Below are positions 1 to 9,984 of a DNA stretch of 64,000 bases, one piece after another. The translations under genes and the position numbers were made by a program. The notes under the pieces are model-generated. The model was not told the DNA's origin and did no database searches. It was given only the letters and a program-made list of their open reading frames with translations. The DNA is from CAYUJH01 sp964394585 (GTDB taxonomy: Bacteria > Bacteroidota > Bacteroidia > Cytophagales > Flammeovirgaceae): the NCBI GenBank assembly GCA_964394585.1, contig CAYMYI010000001.1, positions 62,001 to 126,000 on the forward strand, written 5' to 3'. How positions within the stretch are numbered: position 1 is the first letter of the stretch; every line of letters starts with the position of its first letter.

Positions 1-743
1 CCGAATATGTGCAAGATATTTTTGATTCGATAGCCTGGCTTGGGCTTACTTACGACGAAGGTCCCACTTCGCTACACCAATTTCAAGCTGCCTATTCTCA
101 GCATACACGCCTCGCGTTGTATCAACAATACTTACGCCGGCTCATTGCCACAGAAAACACCTTTTACTGCCGTTGTTCTCGCAAACAAATACAGGAACGT
201 AGCCCCGATGGGCAATACCCCATGACCTGCCGCCAATACCATTACACACGAACTGAAGGAAAAACTGCACTTCGAGTAATCACACCGCAACATGATAGCA
301 TCGTTTCAATACCAGATATCTATTCTCCTCAAACAGTAGATTTGTACCGCTCCATGCGCGACTTTGTAGTGCAACGGAAAGATGGACTCCCTGCTTACCA
401 AATTGCCTCCCTTGCCGATGATGCTCATTTCCGAATTAACTTTGTGGTACGAGGCATCGATTTGTGGGAATCGACTGCTGCTCAACGCTATTTGGCTAGG
501 CTACTAGCAGAAGACTCATTCCTTGCCCTCCGTTTTTACCATCATCCTTTACTGCTCAACGAAAATGGGGAAAAACTCTCAAAGTCGGCAGGGGTTACGG
601 CTTTGCAGTCGCTTCGGGCTGAAGGTATCAGACCTCAAAAAATATATCAACTAGTTTGCCGGCAATACCGCCTTCCGCTATCGGCAGCTTCATCATTATC
701 ATCGCTACTCGATGCCTTTTCCGCACTGCCCTTCATGCACTAG
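1..743 (+). CDS. gluQ: GluQ-RS-like glutamyl-tRNA synthetase paralogue, 5' end missing
   Basis: The reading frame is open from the left edge, so the N-terminus with the ATP-binding HIGH motif lies outside. About 247 residues remain. The visible part resembles glutamyl-Q tRNA(Asp) synthetase, which charges glutamate onto queuosine of tRNA(Asp) and is a catalytic-core-only GluRS paralogue. Support: a CRC...Y..C cluster (CRC at about nt 170-180, Cys at about 228) like the GluQ-RS zinc site, the KDGLPAYQ and VRGIDLWEST stretches of the class I core, and KLSKS, the KMSKS loop. There is no anticodon-binding domain after KLSKS, which argues against full GluRS. The family call is good; the queuosine specificity is inferred. 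Confidence 0.75.
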   Translation, partial: EYVQDIFDSIAWLGLTYDEGPTSLHQFQAAYSQHTRLALYQQYLRRLIATENTFYCRCSRKQIQERSPDGQYPMTCRQYHYTRTEGKTALRVITPQHDSIVSIPDIYSPQTVDLYRSMRDFVVQRKDGLPAYQIASLADDAHFRINFVVRGIDLWESTAAQRYLARLLAEDSFLALRFYHHPLLLNENGEKLSKSAGVTALQSLRAEGIRPQKIYQLVCRQYRLPLSAASSLSSLLDAFSALPFMH

Positions 744-942
744 CCTCTGCCTTCTCCTTATAGAAAAGCGACAGGGTTTACCGACCGAAATCGCACAGTT
801 CCTTACAGTATCGGACAAGAAAGAACAATCAAAAGCATATAGCAATTAACTGATTTTAAATCAATTAAAACCAAGTGGTGTTACTATTGATGTACGAGTT
901 CATATTTTTTCATCCTCCTCATTTATTTAAATCGCAGCAATT

Positions 943-2127
943 ATGAAACGTAAACTTATCGTAGTAGGGAGTGTACTAGGCATTTTGGCACTTTCTGTAG
1001 TTGCCATGCAGTTCTTATCGAGCCAAAAGGAAGAAGCTCCTAAAAAAGCTGCTGCTGAAATTAAACGCTATGTAAAAACTACGACAGTAGCCTACGAAAA
1101 TATTCCTACCGAATTGGTAGCCTATGGGCGAGTAAGTTCTGCGCTCCCTCTCGACATTATTACCGAAGTAGCGGGCAAAATGCAACAAGGCGCTATTCCG
1201 TTAAAAGCCGGGCAGCGGTTCTCGCAAGGGTCTCTTCTTTTTAAAATTGATGATACTGAAGCACGGCTCCGCTTGCAAGCCTCCAAAAGTTCCTTTTTGA
1301 AAGATATTGCTTCTATCTTGCCCGACTTCAAGGTCGATTTCCCCGAAAGCTATCCCACCTGGCAACAATATTTCAATACGCTCGAAGTAGACAAACCCCT
1401 CCCTGATTTACCCAAGCATCGCAATAATAAAGAAAAAACATTTCTAGCTACCCGCAACATCTACAATTCATATTATACCATAAAAAGTACAGAGGCCAAC
1501 CTCGATAAATACAATGTATATGCGCCTTTTTCAGGGAGTATTGCCGAGGTAATGATGCAAATTGGCTCGTATGTAAACCCAGGTAGTAAAGTAGCCCGCA
1601 CCATTAAAACGAGTGCGTTAGAACTTAATGTAGCGGTAGACCCTAACGACATCAAATGGGTAAAACCAGGGAGTATTGTAGAAGTTTCTACTGAAAGCGA
1701 CGACGTAACTTGGCAGGGGAAAGTACTTCGCATTGCCGATATACTAAACACCAACACACAAGCCTTAGATGTATTTATCAGCATATTGCCTAATGAAAAT
1801 AAAGTGTATGAAGGCATGTACCTCAAAGCGACCCTGCCAGGCTCGAAAGTAGAAAACGCTATGGAAATCCCTCGGGCAGCCTTGGTTTCTAACACACAAG
1901 TGTACACCGTTGAACAAGATAGCCTTTTGGCAATTCGGAAGGTAACTGTCCACAAACTCAACGCCGAAACGGCGATTGTATCGGGGCTGCAATCTGGGGA
2001 GGAGCTCGTAGTAGAACCTCTCATCGGGGCATACGAAGGCATGAAAGTATTCAAGCTAGAAGACGCTGAAAAACAGACAGCTCAAACTCCTGAAAATCAA
2101 GAGACTTCTGACCAAGAGAAGGCTTAG
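943..2127 (+). CDS. RND efflux periplasmic adaptor (membrane fusion protein)
   Basis: This 394-aa protein starts with an N-terminal membrane anchor (about residues 4-26) and continues with the barrel-sandwich, lipoyl-like and beta-barrel parts of the HlyD/AcrA adaptor family. Recognisable stretches are the LRLQ helix segment, YAPFSGSIAEV (second lipoyl half) and a C-terminal membrane-proximal domain with IPRAALV. It should bridge the inner-membrane RND pump encoded 45 bp downstream to the TolC-like channel at 6276. The Lys/Glu/Gln-rich tail (about residue 372 on) is probably disordered. Substrate cannot be told from sequence. The four genes from here to 7607 are on one strand with gaps of 42-68 bp, suggesting one transcription unit with a possible internal promoter before 5484. 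Confidence 0.92.
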   Translation: MKRKLIVVGSVLGILALSVVAMQFLSSQKEEAPKKAAAEIKRYVKTTTVAYENIPTELVAYGRVSSALPLDIITEVAGKMQQGAIPLKAGQRFSQGSLLFKIDDTEARLRLQASKSSFLKDIASILPDFKVDFPESYPTWQQYFNTLEVDKPLPDLPKHRNNKEKTFLATRNIYNSYYTIKSTEANLDKYNVYAPFSGSIAEVMMQIGSYVNPGSKVARTIKTSALELNVAVDPNDIKWVKPGSIVEVSTESDDVTWQGKVLRIADILNTNTQALDVFISILPNENKVYEGMYLKATLPGSKVENAMEIPRAALVSNTQVYTVEQDSLLAIRKVTVHKLNAETAIVSGLQSGEELVVEPLIGAYEGMKVFKLEDAEKQTAQTPENQETSDQEKA

Positions 2128-2172
2128 ATTTTCTACATATCCACAATTTTTTACTGATTTATCGAAAGTATC

Positions 2173-5100
2173 ATGCGCAAGGCTGTAAAATTTTTCGTCA
2201 AGTATGGCATCATGCCCAACATCGTGATCGCCATGACTATCATCGTAGGCTTTTTTAGCCTATGGCAAACCAAGAAAACCTTCTTCCCGGAGCGGGAGTC
2301 GCGCTTTCTGAGCATCTCGGTGGCTTATTTGGGGGCATCGCCTGAAGAAATGGAAGAAGGAGTTACCCAACTCATCGAAGAAGCCATTCGCAACTTAGAA
2401 GGCGTTGAAGAAATCAATTCCACCTCTTCGGAGAACCGCGCGAGTATCAGCGTAAAAGTGCTGGAAAACTACGACCGCGAAGAAGTTTACACCGAACTCA
2501 AAAATGCCATCGACCAAATCAGTTCGTTTCCAGCCGGTGCTGAGCGCCCCGTAATATACAAGCAACGCAATACGCAAACGGTGATGTGGCTGGGGCTAGT
2601 TGGCGACGAAAACACCAACCTCTACGATTTAAAGCGCTATGCGGAAGATATCGAAGACGAACTGCTTGCGAGTGGAGAAGTATCGCAAGTATCGGTGATG
2701 GGATTCCCCAACTTGGAAATCTCGATTGAAGTATCCGAAGAAACGCTGAACAAATATGGCCTTACGTTCGACCAAGTTACCGCTGCCGTTCGTGGAAATA
2801 ACCGCGATGTTTCCGGAGGTTCTATCAAAACATCATCGGAAGAGATTCTCATCCGTTCGCGTGGCAAAAAAACCGAAGCCGAAAAAATTGCCAACATCAT
2901 CGTAAGAACCAACGCCGATGGTAGCAAACTCTTATTGAAAGATGTTGCCACTGTAGAAGAAAAGTTTGCGGATGTTCCGAGCTATTCTACGCTCAACGGC
3001 CAAGAAGCCGTATACATCCGCGTAGATAAACTCATTACCGAAGACTTAGAAGAAATCGCAGACTTTGGGAAAGAATACGTGAAGAAATTCAACGAAGAAC
3101 ACCCTCACCTTACCCTCGAGGTAAACTTTAGCTTTATGGACATGCTACAACAACGCCTCGATATGCTCGTGAGTAACGGAATCATCGGGTTATTACTAGT
3201 GCTAGTGGTGTTGGGCTTGTTTCTAAGTTTGCGTTTATCGGCATGGGTTGCTTGGGGAATTCCCTCGTCGTTTTTAGGGCTGTTTATTTTGGGCATGTTT
3301 ATCGGGTTTACCATCAATATGATTTCCCTCTTCGGGATGATCCTCGTAGTAGGTATTTTGGTGGATGACGGTATCGTAATTGCCGAAAATATCTTCTCAC
3401 ACTTCGAAAAAGGCAAAAGCCCGATGGATGCTGCCATCGACGGTACGTTGGAAGTGTTGCCTGCCGTAACCACCTCGGTAACTACTACAATGGTTGCCTT
3501 TGCGCCTTTGCTCTACCTAGAAAGTTTCAGCTTCCTTCGCGATTTGGCAGTCGTAGTGATTTTCAGCTTAGGCTTCTCACTCATTGAAGCATTCTTTGTA
3601 CTCCCTGCTCACTTAGCAAGCGAACACGTACTCCGCGTGAAAAGTAAAAACTCAAAAATTCGTTCTGCCATCAATCGTTTTATCGATTTCATGCGGTACA
3701 AAATCTATGGAAATATGCTCAAAGTAACGCTCCGCAATAAATACATTACCGCGGCAGTTGTATTGGCATTGTTCCCCCTCACGTTTGGGTTACTCGGCGG
3801 CGGATTTATCAAAGCCACGTTTTTCCCTCAAATCCCTTTCTTTTCGGTTAGCGTTGACATCGCCTTTAAGCCCGGCACACGCGAGCAAGTGGTAGAAGAA
3901 TACGTAAAAAAGTTTGAAGATTATGTATGGGAGGTAAACGAAGAAATGAAAGCTGCCAGTGGCGATACGCTGAACCCCATCAAAACCTCGTTTGCCGGTA
4001 TTGGCTACTCGCGCCTAGGCAACGGAAGCCATGTAGGGCAGGTGCAGCTATTCTACCGAGAAGATGGCAACGTGAGCGATGTGGAAATCATCAAGCGATT
4101 ACGCGAAAAAATTGGGGAAATCCCTGAAGCTGAAAAACTTTCTATTGGCAACTCGAACCAATTTGGGAAGCCGGTGTCGGTAAAAATTATGAGTAAAGAC
4201 CCTGAAGCGTTAGAAGGTGCCACGGCGTTCCTTAAAAACGAGTTGCAGCAGATGGAAGAACTCAAAGAAGTGAATGACGACAATAACATTGGAAACCGAG
4301 AGCTCCAAATGGAACTAACTCCACAAGCGTATTTTGTAGGGTTTTCTCAAGGAGAGATTGCCAAACAGATTCGCCAAGGATTCTTTGGCGAGGAAGTACA
4401 ACGCTTCCAAAAAGGGAAAGACGAAATTCGCGTTTGGGTGCGTTACCCAAAATCGGATCGCATATCGCTAGGGCAACTCGAAAATATAAAACTCAAGCAA
4501 GGTGAAAGTGAATATTACTTCAAAGATTTGGTGGACTACTCCATTGAGCGTGGAATTGCCGATATCCAACACTACCAAACCAACCGAACCGTAACGGTAG
4601 ATGCCGAACTCACCGATCCGTATGCTGAACTTCCTCCTATTTTGGCTCGAATCAACAACGACATTGTCCCCCGTATGTTGGAGCAATTCCCTACGGTAAA
4701 AACCGAGAGCGGTGGGCAAGCAAAAGAAAGTAATAAGGCAATGGTGGAGCTAGTTACGTTCTTTGGTGGAGCCTTCCTGATCATCATCATCTTGATTATG
4801 ATTACCTTCCGCTCATTTTACCAAGCCATGCTGGTAATTACGATGATTCCCATCGGCTGGATAGGTTCAGCGTGGGGGCATGGGATTGAGTCGTTTAGAG
4901 CTTTGTTGTTCAATGCAGAACACCCCGGTTTCCCCATCTCGTTGCTCAGTGCTTGGGGGATGATTGCCCTTTCGGGGGTTATCATCAACGATGCTGTGGT
5001 TTTTCTCGATAAATACAACCGAAATTTGAAAGAAGGCATGAACGTAAACGAAGCAGCCTACGATGCTGGTGTATCTCGTTTCCGTCCGATTATTCTCACC

Positions 5101-5415
5101 TCGCTTACTACTGTGTTGGGACTATATCCACTCATCTTAGAGAAAAGCTTTCAAGCACAGTTCCTAATCCCGATGGCAATTTCCGTAGCATATGGTGTGC
5201 TGATTGGTACATTTATCATTTTATTGTTCTTCCCCGTGCTCATTGTGATTTACAACGATATCCGCGTATGGGCTAAATGGCTATGGACTGGCAAAAAACC
5301 TACGCGCGAAGAGGTAGAACGGGTAATTATTGATATGAAAAAGAACCATCCGGAAAGAGCCGCTGCGCTACAGAAGGGTCAAGCAAAACTTCCAGAACCA
5401 GAATTAGTTCACTAA
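2173..5415 (+). CDS. RND-family inner-membrane efflux pump (AcrB/MexB type)
   Basis: This 1080-aa protein has normal full length for a HAE-type RND pump: twelve membrane segments with two large periplasmic loops. The first loop begins after TM1 (about residues 10-30) with the family's SRFLSISVAYLGASPEEMEEG region. TM4 carries GILVDDGIVIAEN, containing the Asp-Asp pair of the proton relay. TM10 has VIINDAVVFLDKYN, where AcrB has its Lys; this Asn-Asp version is common in other RND subfamilies. The second half repeats the topology, as expected for this duplicated fold. It works with the adaptor immediately upstream and the TolC protein two genes downstream. Substrate specificity is not readable; multidrug, solvent or lipid export are all possible. 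Confidence 0.95.
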   Translation: MRKAVKFFVKYGIMPNIVIAMTIIVGFFSLWQTKKTFFPERESRFLSISVAYLGASPEEMEEGVTQLIEEAIRNLEGVEEINSTSSENRASISVKVLENYDREEVYTELKNAIDQISSFPAGAERPVIYKQRNTQTVMWLGLVGDENTNLYDLKRYAEDIEDELLASGEVSQVSVMGFPNLEISIEVSEETLNKYGLTFDQVTAAVRGNNRDVSGGSIKTSSEEILIRSRGKKTEAEKIANIIVRTNADGSKLLLKDVATVEEKFADVPSYSTLNGQEAVYIRVDKLITEDLEEIADFGKEYVKKFNEEHPHLTLEVNFSFMDMLQQRLDMLVSNGIIGLLLVLVVLGLFLSLRLSAWVAWGIPSSFLGLFILGMFIGFTINMISLFGMILVVGILVDDGIVIAENIFSHFEKGKSPMDAAIDGTLEVLPAVTTSVTTTMVAFAPLLYLESFSFLRDLAVVVIFSLGFSLIEAFFVLPAHLASEHVLRVKSKNSKIRSAINRFIDFMRYKIYGNMLKVTLRNKYITAAVVLALFPLTFGLLGGGFIKATFFPQIPFFSVSVDIAFKPGTREQVVEEYVKKFEDYVWEVNEEMKAASGDTLNPIKTSFAGIGYSRLGNGSHVGQVQLFYREDGNVSDVEIIKRLREKIGEIPEAEKLSIGNSNQFGKPVSVKIMSKDPEALEGATAFLKNELQQMEELKEVNDDNNIGNRELQMELTPQAYFVGFSQGEIAKQIRQGFFGEEVQRFQKGKDEIRVWVRYPKSDRISLGQLENIKLKQGESEYYFKDLVDYSIERGIADIQHYQTNRTVTVDAELTDPYAELPPILARINNDIVPRMLEQFPTVKTESGGQAKESNKAMVELVTFFGGAFLIIIILIMITFRSFYQAMLVITMIPIGWIGSAWGHGIESFRALLFNAEHPGFPISLLSAWGMIALSGVIINDAVVFLDKYNRNLKEGMNVNEAAYDAGVSRFRPIILTSLTTVLGLYPLILEKSFQAQFLIPMAISVAYGVLIGTFIILLFFPVLIVIYNDIRVWAKWLWTGKKPTREEVERVIIDMKKNHPERAAALQKGQAKLPEPELVH

Positions 5416-5422
5416 TCATCCC

Positions 5423-5459
5423 AACAGTCAGTTTCTTTCCAAACTGACTGTTACTTTTG
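5423..5459 (+). promoter_or_regulatory. 12-bp perfect inverted repeat overlapping a TAnnTTTG promoter box
   Basis: AACAGTCAGTTT (5423-5434) and its exact complement (5441-5452) flank a 6-nt loop just after the RND stop codon. The last base of the right arm begins TACTTTTG (5452-5459), an exact match to the Bacteroidota -7 consensus TAnnTTTG, 24 bp before the start of the next gene. No long U-run follows, so as a terminator it would be weak. It could be an attenuator, a processing hairpin or an operator over an internal promoter. I see no clear -33 TTTG element. Confidence 0.5.
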
Positions 5460-5483
5460 GTAATACTCTTAAAGAATTTGTTC

Positions 5484-6233
5484 ATGAAAATTAGACACAC
5501 AATTGGCTTGTGCATAGCACTTTGTTGGACTGCTATGGGCAACGCCCAAGATTTTGACGCTACCCTTCGCAACGTACCGATGGAGCAACGAAAATCCACT
5601 CAATTTAAACTCTTTCAGCCTAGCGATTTGGCAGACTCTACCTTGCGCAAAAACTATGTGGGCATACGCGTAGGTGCCAATGTCAGCAACTTTGTGGGCG
5701 ATGCTGCAGGCACTAGTGGTTTGGTGGGCTTCCGCGTAGGTATCCTCTATGGCAGGCGGTTTAACCGAAGAGCTTCGGCGCAAATTGAGCTTGCTTACTC
5801 GAAGCAAGGAGCACAGCAAGATGAATCGACTTTACAAACGGGCATATTGCTAGACTCCGGCCTTACCATTGCCTCCAAATACAACTATGTTGCCCTGCCT
5901 ATCTCTTTTAAATACTATCCTTCGGATAACCTCGGCTTATTTTTGGAAGCTGGTGCAAGAGCTGCATTGCTTCTAAATGCAGAGTTGCAAGGCACAGGCG
6001 GAGCCTACGCTTCTACCGAAGATGACCGCATCGATATTGCCGAACGCTTAAATGCTACCGATATAGGGGCATTTTTGGGTGTGGGGTTTTCGTTTCATCA
6101 AAATGTGGACTTTGCCCTGAGGTATCATTACCATTTCACCAATTACATCGACAATGCCCACAGCTTAACCGAAAGCTCGGGAACATTTCGTAATGCACTG
6201 ATTCAAGCTACGTTAGGATTCTATCTATTCTAA
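5484..6233 (+). CDS. PorT-like outer-membrane beta-barrel protein in efflux operon
   Basis: This 249-aa protein starts at the ATG followed by a clean signal peptide (KIRHTIGLCIALCWTAMGNAQ). A GTG 27 nt upstream in frame would spoil the signal sequence and lies inside the promoter box. The mature part has the alternating pattern of an 8-stranded outer-membrane barrel of the PorT/OmpW-like type: GIRVGANVSNF at the first strand, repeated YSKQG/ISFKYYP/GVGFSFH strands and a terminal aromatic (GFYLF). It sits between the RND pump and its TolC channel, where a dedicated barrel is unusual; a role in the pump assembly or in outer-membrane integrity is inference only. Confidence 0.8.
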   Translation: MKIRHTIGLCIALCWTAMGNAQDFDATLRNVPMEQRKSTQFKLFQPSDLADSTLRKNYVGIRVGANVSNFVGDAAGTSGLVGFRVGILYGRRFNRRASAQIELAYSKQGAQQDESTLQTGILLDSGLTIASKYNYVALPISFKYYPSDNLGLFLEAGARAALLLNAELQGTGGAYASTEDDRIDIAERLNATDIGAFLGVGFSFHQNVDFALRYHYHFTNYIDNAHSLTESSGTFRNALIQATLGFYLF

Positions 6234-6275
6234 CATCATCCTTTCAAAATTTTCCATTCAAACGCAGAGATTCTC

Positions 6276-7607
6276 ATGAAACTACGCATACTTACGCTTG
6301 CCTTTTGTGTGCTGAGCTTATCGGCAACTGCACAAAAAAAATTATCGCTCGCCGAGGCAATCCAAATTGGCCTTGAAAACAACTACGATATCCGCATCGA
6401 AACTCGCAATATTGAAGTTGCCCGCAATAATAATGCACTCGGAGAAGCTGGTTTTCTCCCCGATTTAACGCTTTCGCTCACGCAATCGAACCGAGTAACC
6501 AACATCGATAACCCTACAGCATTCGTGGGAGGCGATATTGTGAATGTGGGGATTAACCCGGTAGTGAACCTCAACTGGACATTGTTCGATGGGTTTCGTG
6601 CACAAATCACTAAAAGTCGGTTGGAAAACTTACAAAAAGATACAGAAGGTAACGCCGCCATTGTGGTACAGAACACCATTCAGGCGATTATTCAAGGATA
6701 TTATACCGCTGTACTCGAAAAAGAACGTTTGAAGGTTTTTCAGCGCTCGCTCGATCTCTCACGCGAAAAGTACGATTACGTGAAACTTAAGAAAGATTTA
6801 GGCAGTGCCGTTACCACCGATTTATTACTCGAAGAAAGTAACTATTTGAACGATTCTACAGCATACATCAATCAAATTCTTACTTACCGGCAAGCACTGC
6901 GCACGCTCAACATTTTATTGGCTGAAGAAAATATCAACACCGATTATCAGTTTACTAATTCGCTCACTTTTGAAGAAATTGAATACCAACTGACTCTGCT
7001 ATACGATAAAATGACCGCCAACAATGTGAACCTAAAACGGCAGTATGTATCGCAGGCTATCTTGCGCGATGCTGTGGGCATTGCCCGTGCGGGGATGTAC
7101 CCTCGAGTTGATCTCAATTTGAATTTTTCGGATAACATTAGTTCGCAAGATGTGAGCGGCTCTACCCTAAGCGATGCCCCTCAGGTTCCGGTAACGGGTA
7201 CTACCATCAACTATGGGGCAACTTTTACCATTACTTTTAATTTATTCAACGGTGGTCGCATTAAACGAGCGATTCAAAATGCGATTATTCAAGAAGAAAT
7301 TGGCAACTTACGCATCGAAAACTTAGAGCTTTCTTTAAAGCGCGATATGGAGGCTGCCCTCGATTTGTACAACACCCGTAGGCAACTGAAGGGCATTGCT
7401 ACCAGAACCAAAGAACAGGCAGAACTCAACCTAAGCATTAGCGAAGAACGCTACCGCAGCGGTACGATTAACTCGTTTGATTACCGCACGGTACAAAACA
7501 CCTACATCAACGCTGCCCTGAGCGAGTTACAGGCAATTTATAACTTGATTGATGCCAATACCCAAATTTTGCGATTATCAGGCGGGTTGGTAGAAGAAGA
7601 CGAATAA
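6276..7607 (+). CDS. TolC-family outer-membrane efflux channel
   Basis: This 443-aa protein has a signal peptide ending near residue 19 (ATAQ) and the two-fold repeat of the outer membrane efflux protein family: long amphipathic helices (LSLAEAIQIGLENNYDIRIE near the N-terminus; AELNLSISEERYRSGTINSFDYRTVQ near the C-terminus) with beta segments (TFNLFNGGRIKRAI) between. The YRSG(T) motif in the second repeat is typical of TolC relatives. It is the last gene of the efflux operon and should supply the exit duct for the adaptor and pump. It converges with the DUF5916 gene with only 11 bp between the stop codons. Confidence 0.93.
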   Translation: MKLRILTLAFCVLSLSATAQKKLSLAEAIQIGLENNYDIRIETRNIEVARNNNALGEAGFLPDLTLSLTQSNRVTNIDNPTAFVGGDIVNVGINPVVNLNWTLFDGFRAQITKSRLENLQKDTEGNAAIVVQNTIQAIIQGYYTAVLEKERLKVFQRSLDLSREKYDYVKLKKDLGSAVTTDLLLEESNYLNDSTAYINQILTYRQALRTLNILLAEENINTDYQFTNSLTFEEIEYQLTLLYDKMTANNVNLKRQYVSQAILRDAVGIARAGMYPRVDLNLNFSDNISSQDVSGSTLSDAPQVPVTGTTINYGATFTITFNLFNGGRIKRAIQNAIIQEEIGNLRIENLELSLKRDMEAALDLYNTRRQLKGIATRTKEQAELNLSISEERYRSGTINSFDYRTVQNTYINAALSELQAIYNLIDANTQILRLSGGLVEEDE

Positions 7608-7618
7608 ACAAGCGACCC

Positions 7619-9877
7619 TTATAAATTGAGCCAATAGGTGAGTTTTGCTACAATAGCACGGTTTTTCACCTTAAAAGTATCGGGAAAATAATTATCGGTA
7701 TACACTAAGAAGAAGTCAGAAACTGGCTTGAATCGGTATTGCAATCGGGCATTGATATTCACATTATCGAGCTGGTTATTGTACTGAAAAAAGGTAGTTA
7801 GAAACACTTTGCGCGAAAAGGTTATATCGAAGCGAGGCCCTAATAACCAGATAACGCCATCGGTGTATTCGTCTGGTAACTGAATGTTGTTGTAGGTGAA
7901 ATTTAAGCTAGCAATGCCAAAGGGTTGAAAACGATAGTTAAATACTCCTGAAAAACGCGTGAGACTGCCATTAAAAAACTCACCAAGGCGAGCATTGAAA
8001 TCAAAAAATATTGCTGGGCGCCGATCTGACTGAAAATTGAAGTTGACGCTATTGTAGCTGTAATCCGTTCCTTCAGGTAAGGGAATCCCCTCTTCCGAGC
8101 GCGTAGGGTCGAAATCGTCAAACAAATAGACATAATCGTTCTGCACACTTACCTGCATTTCGGCGGTATTATTGAAGCTAAAACTGTATGATAACGTGTA
8201 GTTATGATCGGTACGCCCTAACTCTGGGGTACGAATGTACCCATATGAAAACCCGGGTCCATGGTTGGCTATTTTTTTATTCGGATACCAAGTGTATTGA
8301 ACCGAAGGGTTGATCCGCGTATAGCCCGCTCGTGGTAAAAACCCTGTTTCGGGGTTGTAGTTTTCGCCTACAATCTGGTGCGACCACGTAACGTTCAAAG
8401 CAGGTTTATTGTACGAAAGCGTAGCGCCGTGCGAAAAGGCATCGGTATTTAAATCGCTATCTGCCGAAAACGACCGGTGGTAAAACAGCTTTCCATTCCA
8501 TACATTATCGGCGGATGCTAAGTTGTAATCAACTCCCAAAATTCGGTTAAAGTTTTCCGAGTCGATGCCTGCATTCAAAGTAGAATCGGAATTTAGCGTA
8601 TGCGTTGCCTGCCGATTGATAGCAATCACCGAAAGGTTAGAACGGGTAAATAGCTGCCGCTGCAGAGCAAATACCGAATAGTTAAACCCTGGCTGTGCAA
8701 TGTCTTCATCTTTAGCCGTTTGCATATTCATTACGCCAATGCGCCAATTTTTATCAATCCGTCCGCTGAGCCTTGCCCCGTAACTTATGGCATTTGGCAC
8801 ACTTAAACCGGTAGAAGGATCTTCAGCAATGCCGATTCGCCGCGAGAAGAACGGGCGCATATCGGGCGTACCGAAGGAAGCGAATAAATCGGCGTTTTCT
8901 AAAAAAAATTGGCGTCGCTCTGGGAAAAACAGCTCAAACCTTGTGAGATTGGTTTGCTGCACATCTACTTCTACTTGCGAAAAATCAGGGTTAAAGGTAA
9001 GGTCTAGGTTTAAAGAAGGCGTTACGGCAATTTTTGCATCTCCACCAATATCGAAATTACTATTCCCGTCTTCTCCAGCCTCGTAGTCGCGGTTGAACCC
9101 TCCGGCTACGTATGGAATAAGCGAAATATTAGCACCGGGCTTGGGCAATGGCTTTTCAAACTTGAGTTTTCCCCCGTATGCCAGCGAAATGATACTCATA
9201 TTTCGAGGCGTATGCCCCCATGTAGAACGTTCGGGAAGTTGGCTTTCAATCCTGTAGAAATTGGTTCGCCACTCTTGCGAGCCCTCTTTATAGCGCAAAG
9301 TTTTGAATGGAATCTTCATTTCAGCCGTCCAATAACCCTCGTAGGTTTGTGCCTCGGCAAACCATTTATTATCCCACGAAAGGTCGAAGTCTTGCCCACC
9401 TCCACCGCCGGCATTCCCCGAAATCAAGCCTTCGCGTTGTACCCCAAACGGTGTAATCCCAAATAGCAACCCGTTGGTTTGATCTTGAAACGGATCAAGA
9501 ATGATGGTAATCCCATCGTTTTGCACTCCTCGGTAATCGCGCCGAAGCGAAGTAATTACATGTTTATCCCCCTCTACAGGGTTTTTACACACAAAGCCTA
9601 CGTAAAGGTAGTTATCGTCGTAGGCAATTTGCGCCTGAGAAAATGATACAGAAAATGCTGTATCGAAAGGGAAATATTGCCAGAACGTATCCACTTTTTG
9701 CGTGAGTTGCCATATTTCTTCATCGAGTTTACCATCAATCTCAATGGGTTGTTCTGTATATTTTGCATGGATTTCCGGAAGGATTCGTTCAGTTTGCGCA
9801 TTCACAGAAGAGGCTAAACATAAAAACAGTCCGCATAGAACTGTTTTGTAAAGCATTGAAGAGGAGTGTAGTCGCAT
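7619..9877 (-). CDS. DUF5916 outer-membrane protein with CBM9-like domain
   Basis: This 752-aa protein has a signal peptide (the start could be Met1 at 9877 or Met8 at 9856; the second gives a more standard leader ending SSVNAQ). Residues of roughly 35-215 form a carbohydrate-binding-module-9-like domain, with the family hallmarks IDGKLDEEIW and DNYLYVGFVCKN. The rest is the DUF5916 region: a FFPERRQFFLENADLF signature followed by a long series of amphipathic beta strands ending in an aromatic-rich strand, consistent with a C-terminal outer-membrane barrel. The family is common in Bacteroidota, and no biochemical role is established as far as I know. It stands alone on its strand. Confidence 0.85.
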   Translation of the reverse strand: MRLHSSSMLYKTVLCGLFLCLASSVNAQTERILPEIHAKYTEQPIEIDGKLDEEIWQLTQKVDTFWQYFPFDTAFSVSFSQAQIAYDDNYLYVGFVCKNPVEGDKHVITSLRRDYRGVQNDGITIILDPFQDQTNGLLFGITPFGVQREGLISGNAGGGGGQDFDLSWDNKWFAEAQTYEGYWTAEMKIPFKTLRYKEGSQEWRTNFYRIESQLPERSTWGHTPRNMSIISLAYGGKLKFEKPLPKPGANISLIPYVAGGFNRDYEAGEDGNSNFDIGGDAKIAVTPSLNLDLTFNPDFSQVEVDVQQTNLTRFELFFPERRQFFLENADLFASFGTPDMRPFFSRRIGIAEDPSTGLSVPNAISYGARLSGRIDKNWRIGVMNMQTAKDEDIAQPGFNYSVFALQRQLFTRSNLSVIAINRQATHTLNSDSTLNAGIDSENFNRILGVDYNLASADNVWNGKLFYHRSFSADSDLNTDAFSHGATLSYNKPALNVTWSHQIVGENYNPETGFLPRAGYTRINPSVQYTWYPNKKIANHGPGFSYGYIRTPELGRTDHNYTLSYSFSFNNTAEMQVSVQNDYVYLFDDFDPTRSEEGIPLPEGTDYSYNSVNFNFQSDRRPAIFFDFNARLGEFFNGSLTRFSGVFNYRFQPFGIASLNFTYNNIQLPDEYTDGVIWLLGPRFDITFSRKVFLTTFFQYNNQLDNVNINARLQYRFKPVSDFFLVYTDNYFPDTFKVKNRAIVAKLTYWLNL

Positions 9878-9984
9878 TTGCAGTAGGGTTGTTGAGTAGT
9901 ATTCAATTCTGTATACACAGATTTTTTCATAAAAAAACGCATGAATATAAAGAACTTACCCTAAATAATAGAAGCCTGTTTTTT

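Noticed and set aside
1473..2054. 193-codon open frame on the minus strand
   Set aside because: Antisense shadow of the efflux adaptor; no recognisable motifs.
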